Part shown: piece after piece, positions 16,231 through 26,700 of the stretch
Layout: every line of letters begins with the position of its first letter
How positions within the stretch are numbered: position 1 is the first letter of the stretch
IMG/VR virus record: IMGVR_UViG_3300043425_000333
Span: 1-44,936 of that record
Direction: 5' to 3' (one strand)
Source: a virus
DNA length: 44,936 nucleotides
Notes under the pieces: model-generated
Told to the model about the DNA's origin: nothing
Database searches by the model: none
The model's input: the letters and a program-made list of their open reading frames with translations, nothing else
Position numbers and translations under genes: made by a program

Positions 16231-17757
16231 ATGATGGACGTACAGATGGCTCCGCCACCATATGCAGCAGCAGGTAATTTTGCTCCTCCTGTTGGCAGGC
16301 CTCCTGTGCTCGGCTCACAAATACCCGGTACGACTGGCGGTCTTCCTGCGGCAGCGGGCTTGAGTGCAACTGCTAACCCAATGGCTAACCAACTGCAGAG
16401 CATGGGTCGCGGCGAAGACTCAATGCTCGTCCACATGACTCCCGGCGAGGTTAACAGCCTTCAGGGTCTAGCCATGGCAAACGGTGGCTCACTCACGATT
16501 AACCCAGAAACAGGTCTGCCTGAAGCGGGCTTCCTTAAGAAGTTGCTACCCACTATTCTTGGCGCTGGCCTTATGCTTATTCCGGGCGTGAACGCACTCG
16601 CTGCGGCTGGTATGGTCGCTGCTGGCTCCGTCGCTAAAACAGGTAGCCTCAAGAAAGGTCTGATGGCTGGCCTCAGTGCATATGGTGGCGCTTCACTTGC
16701 TGGTGGTTTGGGTGCTGGCAATGTTTTTGGTGAAGGGCTTAAAAACGCAGCGCCCGCTGTTAATGCTGGGTCATCCGCCGCTGCTGACATGGCGCGTGAA
16801 ATTGCAGGCACTACTGCTGTGAACACTGCTGGCCAAGCTGCCGGTCAAGCTGCGGCTAAAACTGGTCTTGCTGGTCTTGCTCAAAACTTCGGTGACGCTG
16901 CAAAAGCTGGTCTTCCGGGTGGTATCATCGGTAAAGCTGCTCCTAGGCTGGCTGCTATGGGTCTTATGCAGGGTGTTAGCGGCGCAATGACACCTTCGGG
17001 TGGTGGGTCGGTAGCGCCAGATGGCCGGATTGATAACTCGTTCCAAGGCCCGTACTATGCGCAGCCACGGAAACAAATATTTTCAGGGACGACCGAAGAT
17101 ATCCTTGCAGGTAATGGCGGGCAGCAGAGGTACTTCGATGTAGATATGCCTGAAATCTATAACACTATGGGTCAGGTCGTGCAGCCCGGTTCTCACACAG
17201 TCCGTGGTACGCAGATAATGCAGCCGGTGCTGAACCCTAGCGCTAAGAAAGCTAAGGACGACAAAGGCAAGCCGATGTACAGCTTCCAACCCGTTACCTA
17301 CATGGGCGGCGTTGACCCAAATCCGGGCATGGTTGCCCCCAATCAAGCTATGATCGCTCCCGAGCAGTATGATATGTATGGCTACACCGGCTATGCTGGT
17401 GGTGGTGAAGTCGAGTTGTCTGACGGAGCCTTTGTGCTCGACGCCCGCACGGTATCTGAAATTGGTAACGGCAGCAGCAATGCTGGTCTTGAGGCGCTTC
17501 GCCGTATCGGTGGCCGTCCTGTCGAGGGTATGGGTGACGGAGTAAGTGACAGTGTCCCTGCCCGCATCGGGCGTGACCAGCCTGCTCGTGTAGCACGCGA
17601 CGAAGCCATTATCCCTGCTGACGCTGTAAAGCGTATCGGTAACGGCAATGCCAAGCGTGGGGCTGACAAACTATACTCGCTTATGAACAAAGCTCATAAG
17701 GCACGGAAGAAGGCAGGGCGCGGTCAAGATACCAAGCTACGCCATGGGTTAGGATAA
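16231..17757 (+). CDS. Internal virion protein, hydrophobic Ala/Gly-rich
   Basis: A 508-residue protein. The N-terminal 60 residues are Pro-rich. Next comes GEDSMLVHMTPGEVNSLQGLA, a motif I recognise from marine phage virion proteins. Residues about 100-260 are Ala/Gly-rich with hydrophobic stretches (LLPTILGAGLMLIPGVNALAA) that could insert into membrane. The C-terminal part has YAGGGEVELSDGAFVLDART and a basic tail. It begins the block of large proteins ending at 27313 and probably belongs to the set injected with DNA. This role is inferred from position and composition. Confidence 0.6.
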   Translation: MMDVQMAPPPYAAAGNFAPPVGRPPVLGSQIPGTTGGLPAAAGLSATANPMANQLQSMGRGEDSMLVHMTPGEVNSLQGLAMANGGSLTINPETGLPEAGFLKKLLPTILGAGLMLIPGVNALAAAGMVAAGSVAKTGSLKKGLMAGLSAYGGASLAGGLGAGNVFGEGLKNAAPAVNAGSSAAADMAREIAGTTAVNTAGQAAGQAAAKTGLAGLAQNFGDAAKAGLPGGIIGKAAPRLAAMGLMQGVSGAMTPSGGGSVAPDGRIDNSFQGPYYAQPRKQIFSGTTEDILAGNGGQQRYFDVDMPEIYNTMGQVVQPGSHTVRGTQIMQPVLNPSAKKAKDDKGKPMYSFQPVTYMGGVDPNPGMVAPNQAMIAPEQYDMYGYTGYAGGGEVELSDGAFVLDARTVSEIGNGSSNAGLEALRRIGGRPVEGMGDGVSDSVPARIGRDQPARVARDEAIIPADAVKRIGNGNAKRGADKLYSLMNKAHKARKKAGRGQDTKLRHGLG

Positions 17758-17763
17758 ATTGTA

Positions 17764-19107
17764 ATGGCTAGTAATACCACACAGAACGTTATTCAGACCA
17801 CATCGAATATCGGTGCGGCTCAACAGCCATATTATAACATGGCGATGCAAGGTGCAGCGAGTCTACTTAATACCCAGACTCCACGGTATGTGTCCACGGA
17901 CCCAGTTACCGGTGCACAAACTCCGATTGCACGTATCGCCGGGTTCACTGACCAGCAGAAAAACATACAGAACGAAGTTGCTGGTATGCAGACGCCGGGC
18001 CAGTTTGGTGATGCCAGCACGCTTGCTGCCGCTGCGGGCCTTGGCTCTTTAAGGGCAGGGCAGTATACACCGGGTCAGTTTGGTGCACAGCAGATTAGCG
18101 GGCTGGGCAATGTGCAGGCTCAACAGTACGACTCACCTCAGATGACCGCTGCGCAATCGGGCTACAACCCGAACCTTAATTACTTCCAGATGCAGGGTCC
18201 ACAGCAGTTTGGGGGTCAGCAGGCGCAGCAGTATATGTCGCCGTTTATCCAGCAGGCGCTGGAACCCCAGATGCGCGAAGCGATTACAAGTGCGCGGCGT
18301 GGACAGGTTGCTCAAGACCTTGGCTCTGCACGTCAGGGCACATATGGCGGTAGCCGTCAGCTTCTTGCCTCTTTAGAGCGCGAGCGTAACTTAGGTCAGC
18401 AGCTTGGCGATATCCAGTCACGCGGTATGCAGTCGGCATATGAAAGTGCGCAGCAGCAGTTCGAGCGTGACCGCGCAGCGGGTATGACCACAGCGCAGCA
18501 GAACCAAGCGGCTGCATTGCAGACACAACAGTTAGGCACCCAGACTGGGTTGCAGGTCGCACTAGCTAACCTCGATGCTAATTCGCAAGCTAACGTCCAG
18601 AACTTGGCGGCTAAGCTTCAAACGCAGGGTCTTAATGCCGAGCAAGCGATGCGCGCTGCGTTGGCTAACCAGCAAACTGGCCTTGCCGCACTTCAATCGA
18701 ACCAGCAGGCTGACCTTGATAGGCAGCGTATGGCGGAGCAGTCTCGCCAGTTTGGTTCGCAGCAGGGACTTGCAGGCTTGTCACAAGCTGGCCAGATGGG
18801 CCAGACACTCTCTAACATTGGTTCGGCACAGCAGCAGGCGGATGCTCAGCGTCTCGGCCTACAGACTTCCACAGCTGCGCAAGAGCAGGCACTTAACCAG
18901 CAGAAACTGGATATGGCCTATTCAGACTTCCAGAGAGAGGCTGATAATCCATATACACAGCTACAGCGGTATATGAGCCTAATGAGCGGCGTACCGCAAG
19001 CTACAAGCACTACACAAACGTCAAGCGCCCCGGCACCGGGCATTGCACAGCAGATTATGGGTGCTGGTCTTGGTGCCCTAGGCATGTATAAGACGCTAGG
19101 TAGTTAA
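17764..19107 (+). CDS. Gln/Ala-rich internal virion protein
   Basis: A 447-residue protein with about one Gln in six residues and almost no cysteine. It has a long helical middle (SARRGQVAQDLGSARQGT... REAITSARR; ESAQQQFERDRAAGM) with heptad-like Ala/Gln repeats. A hydrophobic end (GIAQQIMGAGLGALGMYKTLG) closes the protein. The composition resembles podovirus ejection proteins such as T7 gp14/gp15 that form the trans-envelope channel. The family is not certain. It lies directly before the transglycosylase gene, which supports the ejection-protein view. Confidence 0.6.
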   Translation: MASNTTQNVIQTTSNIGAAQQPYYNMAMQGAASLLNTQTPRYVSTDPVTGAQTPIARIAGFTDQQKNIQNEVAGMQTPGQFGDASTLAAAAGLGSLRAGQYTPGQFGAQQISGLGNVQAQQYDSPQMTAAQSGYNPNLNYFQMQGPQQFGGQQAQQYMSPFIQQALEPQMREAITSARRGQVAQDLGSARQGTYGGSRQLLASLERERNLGQQLGDIQSRGMQSAYESAQQQFERDRAAGMTTAQQNQAAALQTQQLGTQTGLQVALANLDANSQANVQNLAAKLQTQGLNAEQAMRAALANQQTGLAALQSNQQADLDRQRMAEQSRQFGSQQGLAGLSQAGQMGQTLSNIGSAQQQADAQRLGLQTSTAAQEQALNQQKLDMAYSDFQREADNPYTQLQRYMSLMSGVPQATSTTQTSSAPAPGIAQQIMGAGLGALGMYKTLGS

Positions 19108-19118
19108 GGAGATATACG

Positions 19119-20741
19119 TTGGCCAAACCATTCAGCATCCAAGCGCCAGAGGATATCGCCAAGGAGTACGCTGGTAATAAGCAGATGATTGCGCAGGCTG
19201 CGCAGATGGGTGTCGTTGACCCCACAGCAGCCGTGCTCGCTGGTATGTTTATTGACCGCATGCGTTCCGCGCAGATTATGGAAGGTGGGCAACAGCCTAC
19301 TGTAGCACAGCAGGTTCTTGGCGCTCCACAGCCAGCGGCTCCTGCTCCCGCAGGGCTTGGCGCTACGCCACAAGCTGCGGCCATGCCGCCTATGGGTGCG
19401 GCACCTCAGATGGGTATGCCTCCACAAGAAATGGCTCCGCCGCAGATGGAGATGCCCGCTGAAGAAATGCCTATGATGGCTGATGGCGGCATGGTGCCCC
19501 CCTACGCTTCTGGTGGTGGTCTATCTGATGTCCCACTGCCCGACGGCATGTTCGATGAGCCAAGCAATGGCGGCTTCGGTGACGGCTACGCAGGTGGCGG
19601 CATGGTTGCGTTTTCTGGTGGTGGCCCTGCCGGTGGTATATCTAATCTCTACGACGACGTCGAATACTGGGAGAGTGGTGGTAAGCAGAGCGCTGTAAGC
19701 AAGGCTGGTGCGCGTGGCGTTATGCAGCTTATGCCCGGTACTATGAAAGACCCCGGTTTTGGCGTAACCCCTATGCGCGACGACAGCGAAGCGGAGAACC
19801 GCCGTGCGGGTCGTGAGTACCTTGATGCCATGTACCGTCGCTACGGCGATGAAGCTACTGCACTAGCTGCGTATAACTGGGGGCCGGGCAACGTCGATAA
19901 GTGGCTGAAGAAGGGTGGTGACCCCGAGAAGCTACCTGCCGAGACGAAGAAATACATCAGCAATATCCTAGGCGGTAAAGCTAACCCTAAACTACCTGAG
20001 CGTGATATAAATACCGCCCAAGGCCAAATAGAAGGCGTGGAAGATATATTCGGCAGGTTGATGAGTAGGTTCGGCCCTTCAGAAAAAGAGCGGGAAATAG
20101 ACGCCACGCGCATGGCCCGTGCCGAAGAGATGGCTTCGCCCGAATACTATGAGAAGCAGCGTAAGGACTCCATGTGGGAGACTCTTGCGAGCATAGGCTT
20201 TAACATGGCAAGCTCTAAGGCTCCTACCTTGCTTCAGGCTATTGGCGAAGCGGCGTCCGCTGCCCTGCCCGGTGCGCAGGCAGACAAGAAGGAGCGCAAA
20301 GCGCTTAAAGACCGCAGTCTCGACCTCATGGTTCAGCTTGGTGCTAAGGACCGTAAGGAAGCTCTACCGCTATATAACATGGCAGTGGAAATGAAGAAGA
20401 ACGATATCGCGCAGAAGAACTTCAACAAAGAGATTGATATCAAAGAGGCGACGCTCGCTATCCAGACTGCCGAGGTTAATAACCAACTCGCTAAAATAAT
20501 TGCCGATAGCCAAGGTAAGGAAAATACCAAGGAGCGGTTTATAGAGACGTTCTATAACGTGCTGAAGAGGAAAGGGTATTCAGAGAATGCCGCTAGGCAG
20601 TTTGCGTACATAGCCGCAGAGAAGCGGCTTGCTGAGATAAAGGGTACCAGTGAAGGGCTCTTTGGTGAGCAAGAAACAGGTGGCACTACCGGCCAGAAAA
20701 GCGTAGACCAATATGAAGGTTTTTCAGCTACGCGTAACTAG
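19119..20741 (+). CDS. Virion lytic transglycosylase (SLT-like domain)
   Basis: A 540-residue protein starting at TTG 19119, supported by AAGGAG seven bases upstream; no nearby ATG fits. Residues 60-170 are a Pro/Met/Gly-rich linker. Residues 175-285 form an SLT-type lysozyme domain: VEYWESGGKQ with catalytic Glu185, SKAGARGVMQLMPGT, and ALAAYNWGPGNVDKW. The remaining 250 residues are helical and charged (ERKALKDRSLDLMVQLGAKD). This enzyme would open peptidoglycan locally during DNA entry, as T7 gp16 does. It is separate from the endolysin at 10644. Confidence 0.85.
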   Translation: MAKPFSIQAPEDIAKEYAGNKQMIAQAAQMGVVDPTAAVLAGMFIDRMRSAQIMEGGQQPTVAQQVLGAPQPAAPAPAGLGATPQAAAMPPMGAAPQMGMPPQEMAPPQMEMPAEEMPMMADGGMVPPYASGGGLSDVPLPDGMFDEPSNGGFGDGYAGGGMVAFSGGGPAGGISNLYDDVEYWESGGKQSAVSKAGARGVMQLMPGTMKDPGFGVTPMRDDSEAENRRAGREYLDAMYRRYGDEATALAAYNWGPGNVDKWLKKGGDPEKLPAETKKYISNILGGKANPKLPERDINTAQGQIEGVEDIFGRLMSRFGPSEKEREIDATRMARAEEMASPEYYEKQRKDSMWETLASIGFNMASSKAPTLLQAIGEAASAALPGAQADKKERKALKDRSLDLMVQLGAKDRKEALPLYNMAVEMKKNDIAQKNFNKEIDIKEATLAIQTAEVNNQLAKIIADSQGKENTKERFIETFYNVLKRKGYSENAARQFAYIAAEKRLAEIKGTSEGLFGEQETGGTTGQKSVDQYEGFSATRN

Positions 20742-20752
20742 GAGTATCTAAG

Positions 20753-23700
20753 GTGCCTTCATACACAGTAAAGGGCCCGGATGGCAGGAGCTATACTGTC
20801 AATGCTCCTAAAAAAGCTACCGAGCGCGATGCAATAGCCTATGTTGCGAAGACGTACTACCAAGGCGGCAAGTCAAAACAGGGGGCAAGCCCTATTGAAA
20901 ATATCCCGCTAGTAGGCGGATTGATTGCGCCTGTTGCAGACATACCTTTGAGTGCTGTTGAAGGTCTGAGCGGTACCGTTAAGTCTATCTCAGATGTCTT
21001 TGGTGCTGACAATGCTGTGTCTGATGCAGCTGAGTACGTCTCTCAAGCTGCCGCTGCTTTGAAATCTGCTGGGTCTCGTGAAGATGCAGAGATTGCCCGT
21101 AAAATCCAGAAGGACGCCGAAGGCAAGGGCGTCTGGGAAGAAGTTAAGGCTGCTGCTCGTGCGTTCACTTACGCCCCGTTGGAAAACATTGCTAGCGTAG
21201 CAGGCTCAGCGGTGCCCTTTGTCGGTGCAGCTGTTGCTACTGGCGGTACTGGGGCTGTTCCTCTTGCTACTATGGCTGGGCTTGGCACAGCGTCGGGCGT
21301 AGGTACCATAAAAGGTGCGGTGTACGACGCCGTGTACGACGAGTTCGTAAAGGGCGGTGCGTCTAAACAAGATGCCGAAGCTGCAGCTGAGAAGGCGCAG
21401 GAGTACGGCGGCAAGAACATGGACCAGATTGCACTTGGCGGTGCAATAGGCGCGCTCGCTTCGGCTACTGGTTTCCCACCACAGTTCGCACGTAGTATAG
21501 GCTCGAATGCAGCCAAGAACGTTGCCGCTAGGGTAGCAGCGCGTGAGGCCGTAGAAGTCGGTGCTAAGCGTAGCGTGTTAGGCGGAGCCGCTAAAAGCGC
21601 GGCGATAGAAGCTGCACCAGAAGCTGTACAAGGTGGGCAAGAACAGTTGTCCCAGAACCTAGCGCTGCAGCGTGAAGGTTTCGGTGTAGATACGTGGAAG
21701 GGTGTAGCCGGTCAGGCTGCGTCTGAAGGTATCGCGTCCCTATTCCTAGGTGGCTATGGGGGTGCGCGTGAGGCGCGTGCAGAAAACCGTGAGATGCTCT
21801 CGAAAGAAGTCGCTCAAGAACTCGATGCGATGCCCGAAGAGCCGACTGAAGAAGCTGTATCCGGTGCAGTTGAGCGGTTCACTAAGCGCGGGTTCCCGCT
21901 GGAGAAAGCCCAGCAAGTCGTAGACACCATGGTGAAGCAGAAGGCCGCTATCGAGAAGCAGGCTGCAGAGCTAGAGCAAGCACGTGCCGAGCGGATGGCG
22001 CAAGCCGATGCTGAAGCGACAGCTGAAGAAGGTACAGGACCTAACTTCACTGGGCCACCTCCAGTGGATACCGAAGAAGAAGCCGTCATGCAGCGTATGC
22101 GCGAGGCCGAGGCTACGGGTGTTGAACCACTTGATATTGAGGAAGATATTCAGGCTCCACCTGCTGGGGCTCCGTACCAGCGTGGTGTTAAACAGCCCAC
22201 CATTGTTACTCCCGCACGAGCGGCGACTATACTAAACAACCCGGATACAGCGGGTAACTACAATACAGTAAGTGACTTTGCTGCAACCACAGGCATGGAC
22301 ACAAGGGAAGCTGAGTCCGTCCTAGACGACATCGCCAACGAAGTGCCCGGTGCACCCGCAATCAAGTACTCGCGTAGGGGACGCCCACCAAGTGCGAGCA
22401 CGGTAGAAGCCGCAGGTCAAGAAGGTCTGTTTGGCGCACTGCCCACGCAGGAAGAAAACCGCCTCGACAAGTTTGAGGAAATCCAGCAGCGCAAGCTGGA
22501 GCAGGGTGCGCTCGCACCGGAGCAGCGTGAAGCCGAGCGTCAGGCACAGGCTGACGAGTTTGATAGGCTGCAGCAAGAGCGCGCAGCGAAGGACGAGGAA
22601 TATAAGGCCCAGTTCGTAAAGAACATCGAGGACGCCATTCGTCGTGCTAATCCTGCTAACGAAGCCTATAGTGTGCAGGTCGATGAAACCAGCCCAAAAC
22701 CCTACCGGGTAGTAGGCCCAGACGGCGAGTTGTTTGCAGCTGCAGACACCCTGAAGGACTTCGAAGAGCAGGCTATGGACCTCATGCCATACGTTGCTCC
22801 CGCTGCGGCTATACCAGATACGGACTCCGCAAAGCCCACTGTAGCTACGTCGATGGTGCAAGAGCTTACTGCAGAGATTGATGCTGCACGTGAGCGCGGT
22901 GAGATAGACAACAACCAGCGTACAGAGCTTATCCGCCAGCTAGAGCGTCCCGATGCGTACGACAAGTTCGGTCGCCCGCAGGACAACATCGCCAAGGCTG
23001 AAGAAGAAGCACGGGCAGCAATGTCCAAGTTCCGCAACACCACAGGCGTTGAGGCTAAAGCCGCTGAAGCAGAACTGGCCGTCGCCAACGAGAAGCTGAC
23101 TAAGCTCGTAAACAACCGCATGCTGAACCCGATCCGGTCGCGGCTACGCTCCATGTCAGAGATGCGCAAAGACGAGCAACTTGGTGCCAAGATACGCATT
23201 AAAGATGCGTTGCAGGAGGGCGACCAAAAGGAGCTACGCGATGCCAAAATTGACCTAGCTGAAAGCCGTGTATCAAAGTACCGTAGGGGTGAAACGCAGC
23301 CGGGCCAAGTCAAGACCGACGTATCCAAGGTCCGTGCAGCGGTAGATGCTATCGTATCGGTGTGGAAAGGCCCACCCGTAGTTGAGGTGGTACAGTCAGT
23401 TAGCGACATAGCTGACGCTAAGATACGCCGGGCTGTCATGCAGGACAACGCCACTAACGCAGAAGGCTTCGTGGCTCCTGATGGCGCAGTGTATCTGATT
23501 GCCGACAACCTTGAGTCCGTAGAGCGCGCTAAGGCGGTGCTGTTCCATGAAGCTCTTGGTCACGTTGGCCTTGAGAAGCTGTTCCGTGGCGAGCTAGACG
23601 GCGCTTTGACCGCGCTATACAAAAGCAATGGTAACATACGGACGCAAACCGACGCGTGGCTAGCTGCTAACCCAGAGGCATACGCAAAAGACACTGACCG

Positions 23701-26700
23701 GGTCGCCCGTGCAGTAGAAGAAGTCCTAGCTGAAATGTCCGAGACCGGACAAATCCGGCCAAATATGCTCAAGCGCATTGCAGCTATTATACGTAACTTT
23801 GCACGTAAGCTGGGTATCAACCTAGCAATCAGCGATGCGGATGTAGAGGCTATACTGGCCGCAGGCCACGAGCGTGTCGTAAGCGGTGCACAAGAAAGCA
23901 CGCTGGTTAAGGGCATGCGGTATATCAGTGGGTGGGACACCACCGCACCACGCGCTACAAAATACTCCCGGCCTAAGACCACCAAGAAAGACAAGGAAGC
24001 GCTGGAAGAAACCTCGGCCTCGATGAGCGATGGTCTGCGGCGTGCCAAGAAGTCTACGTCCACTAACGGCATAGCTGACGGCATAGGTAAAGCCGTGGAG
24101 GGGCGTTCGTTCAGCGCCTTCCTTAACGCGTTCAAAGACAACTCCGACGGCATGGGTCCGCCTACGTTAAAGGCTATACTGAAGACTATACCGACGTCCG
24201 GCATCTTAAACTGGTTTGGCCCAGACCTGCCTAGTATCCGTGAGATTGACACGCTGGTGCAGAAGATGTCGGCCATGAAGGCTAACATTATCAAAGCCTC
24301 TGAGGATATAGGCCGTGAGCTGGACGAGTTTCTTCTGGCCGACAAAGACAAAGTGCTGGCTACGACCATGAGCACTGCCCGTATAAACGAATACTCCCCT
24401 GACGAGTTTAAGTCTGCTGATGAGGCGCTTGCTAATCATCCTGCGATGAAGGAGATTGAGGCTCGCGTACTGAAGAACTCGAACGACAAAGCGCTAGCCG
24501 CCCGCATAATAGCCGAGATGAAGGCTCTAACTATGCAGGGTAAGGAAGTAGTGGGGGTAAAGGGCGACAAGGTAAAAAGGTCTGACGACATGCGCAAGCT
24601 GTTAGCGGACCTATCTAAAACTGCTATCGACCGCCAAAAGACGAGTGCCCAGACAGACCAGATTGCAGAACTTACCCGTCGTATCCGTGACGTGCATAAG
24701 CTGTGGGACGAGCTGGCCGAGATTAAGAACGGCCACAAGCTGTATAAAGAGATACGCGCCTACTACAAAGACATGTTCGAAGCAGAGCTGGCGCTACTAG
24801 ACGGTCGCATTTCGACTATTGCTGGTGAGGCAGAAGCTAAGCGCCTGCGCGACCTACGTGCAGACATGATGCGCGAAGTGATGAACCCGGATGAAGCGAA
24901 GAAGAGCGGGGACATATTCCACGACCTCAACTCCGACCTGTTCACCAAGGACTACTTCCCATTCATGCGCGCTGGCCAGTATTATGTACGTGTAGCAGCG
25001 GCAAAAGACGGTACGCGGGAGCGGGAGTTCTACCAGTTCACTACTGCCAAAGAAATGCAGGATGCCCAGAAGGCCATAGCTAAGCGCTTGGGTGTGAACC
25101 CCGAGGACAGCGACGTGATAACCATAGGGTACGATATCGCTCAACTGCAGGAAAACCTGAAGTCTGACGACCAGATGATGCAGAAGATATTCGACCTAGT
25201 TAGCAAGGCTAAGGCTGAGTTTGCTGGTACCAAGGGTATCGACGCTAACAGTTTCAAAGACCTTACGGACAGCATCTACCAGACGTGGTTGCTATCTACG
25301 CCAGAACGGTCGGTGCGCCGCCGGTTCATGCACGCCCAAGAAGTAGTGGGTTTCCAGCAGGACCTGCTGCAGCACTTTGCGTCGCAAGCTAGTAACTATG
25401 CTAACCAGCTAAGCAAGTTGGCCTATGCCGGGGACATTCGCCTCAAGATAGGGGAAGCACGGGACAACGTATCTGACCGCGACGCAACCCTACGGGCGAA
25501 ATACAACTCGGTTATAGATGAGCTTGAGGAACGGGCAGAGGACGAGATAAACCCAAGCCCGCAGTCTGCTATGATAAACCTGCTGAACCGTGCGTCATAC
25601 TTCTACTACCTGACAGCGCCAGCGACAGCCATGCTGCAGCTTACCTCGATACCCATACGCGTTGTGCCCCGCCTGTGGCGTGATTACGGTGTCGCTAAGG
25701 GTACGGCGATTTGGTTTAAGTACATGCGGGTATGGGACACATTAGGTAAAGCTAAGGTGCAGACTACGCGTACCGGCCTAGCCGGTGTGGGCGATGAGCT
25801 TGATGTGCTGATGCCAGATGTGCTGAGTTCAAAGCTGGTTAACGCAGATACTCCACGTGGTAAGCTTCTACGCAAGGCTATGGCGGCGGGTATGGAGCGC
25901 AACGTGCTCGAGACCGTGCAGGACACTCTAATCCAGAACGAGCGGGAAACGGCTAAGAAGCACCGTACGGGTGCAACGCGCACAGCGGTAGAGGCCGCTG
26001 CACTTACTGGTAAAGCCATGGGCGTAATGTTCCAAGGTATGGAAAATATCTCGCGCCAAGTATCGTACTTCATGGCATTTGAGCTGGCGTATGACGCTGA
26101 GAAGGCGAAGAACCCGAGCCCCGAAGCTGAACAGGCAGTATTCGATAAGGCCGTTACAACTGCGCTAGATACAGTGCGTGATACACTAGGTGACTACTCC
26201 AACTGGGAGCGATCTAGCATTATGAAGAAAGACTGGACTCGTGCCTTATTCCTCTTCAAGATGCACCCCATCCTGCAGACCAAGTTCTTAGTGGGGGCGA
26301 TGCGGGATATCGGTCGTGGGTTGTACCCCGGAGCTTCGCCAGAAGCAAAAGCTGCACGTGCTGGCGCTATGAAGGAATTAGGCGGCGTCTTGATGATGGC
26401 GGGCGTATTTGGTGGTATTCTTGGCATGCCGCTATACTCGGTCATGGCATTGGCGTTGGCCGAGAGCTTCGATGAAGAAGATGACGAGGACGTGCGCAAG
26501 CTCATGGGTCTCGACCCGCGTGTCGCTTACGACTCTGACATTATGTTTCGTGCATGGATAATGGACAAGTTCGGAGAGCCGGTGGTCGGTGACGTGTCGA
26601 TGGCTGACATTCTTATACACGGTCCGCTTGGCGCTTTATCGAACACTGAACTGTCTAGCCGTACATCGCTTGACCTCAAGAATATGTGGTTCCGTGAAGC

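Noticed and set aside
22702-24375. Long minus-strand frames of 268 and 271 residues
   Set aside because: Both lie wholly inside the giant virion gene and are Ser/Arg-rich, as expected for antisense of Ala/Glu/Lys-rich coding sequence.
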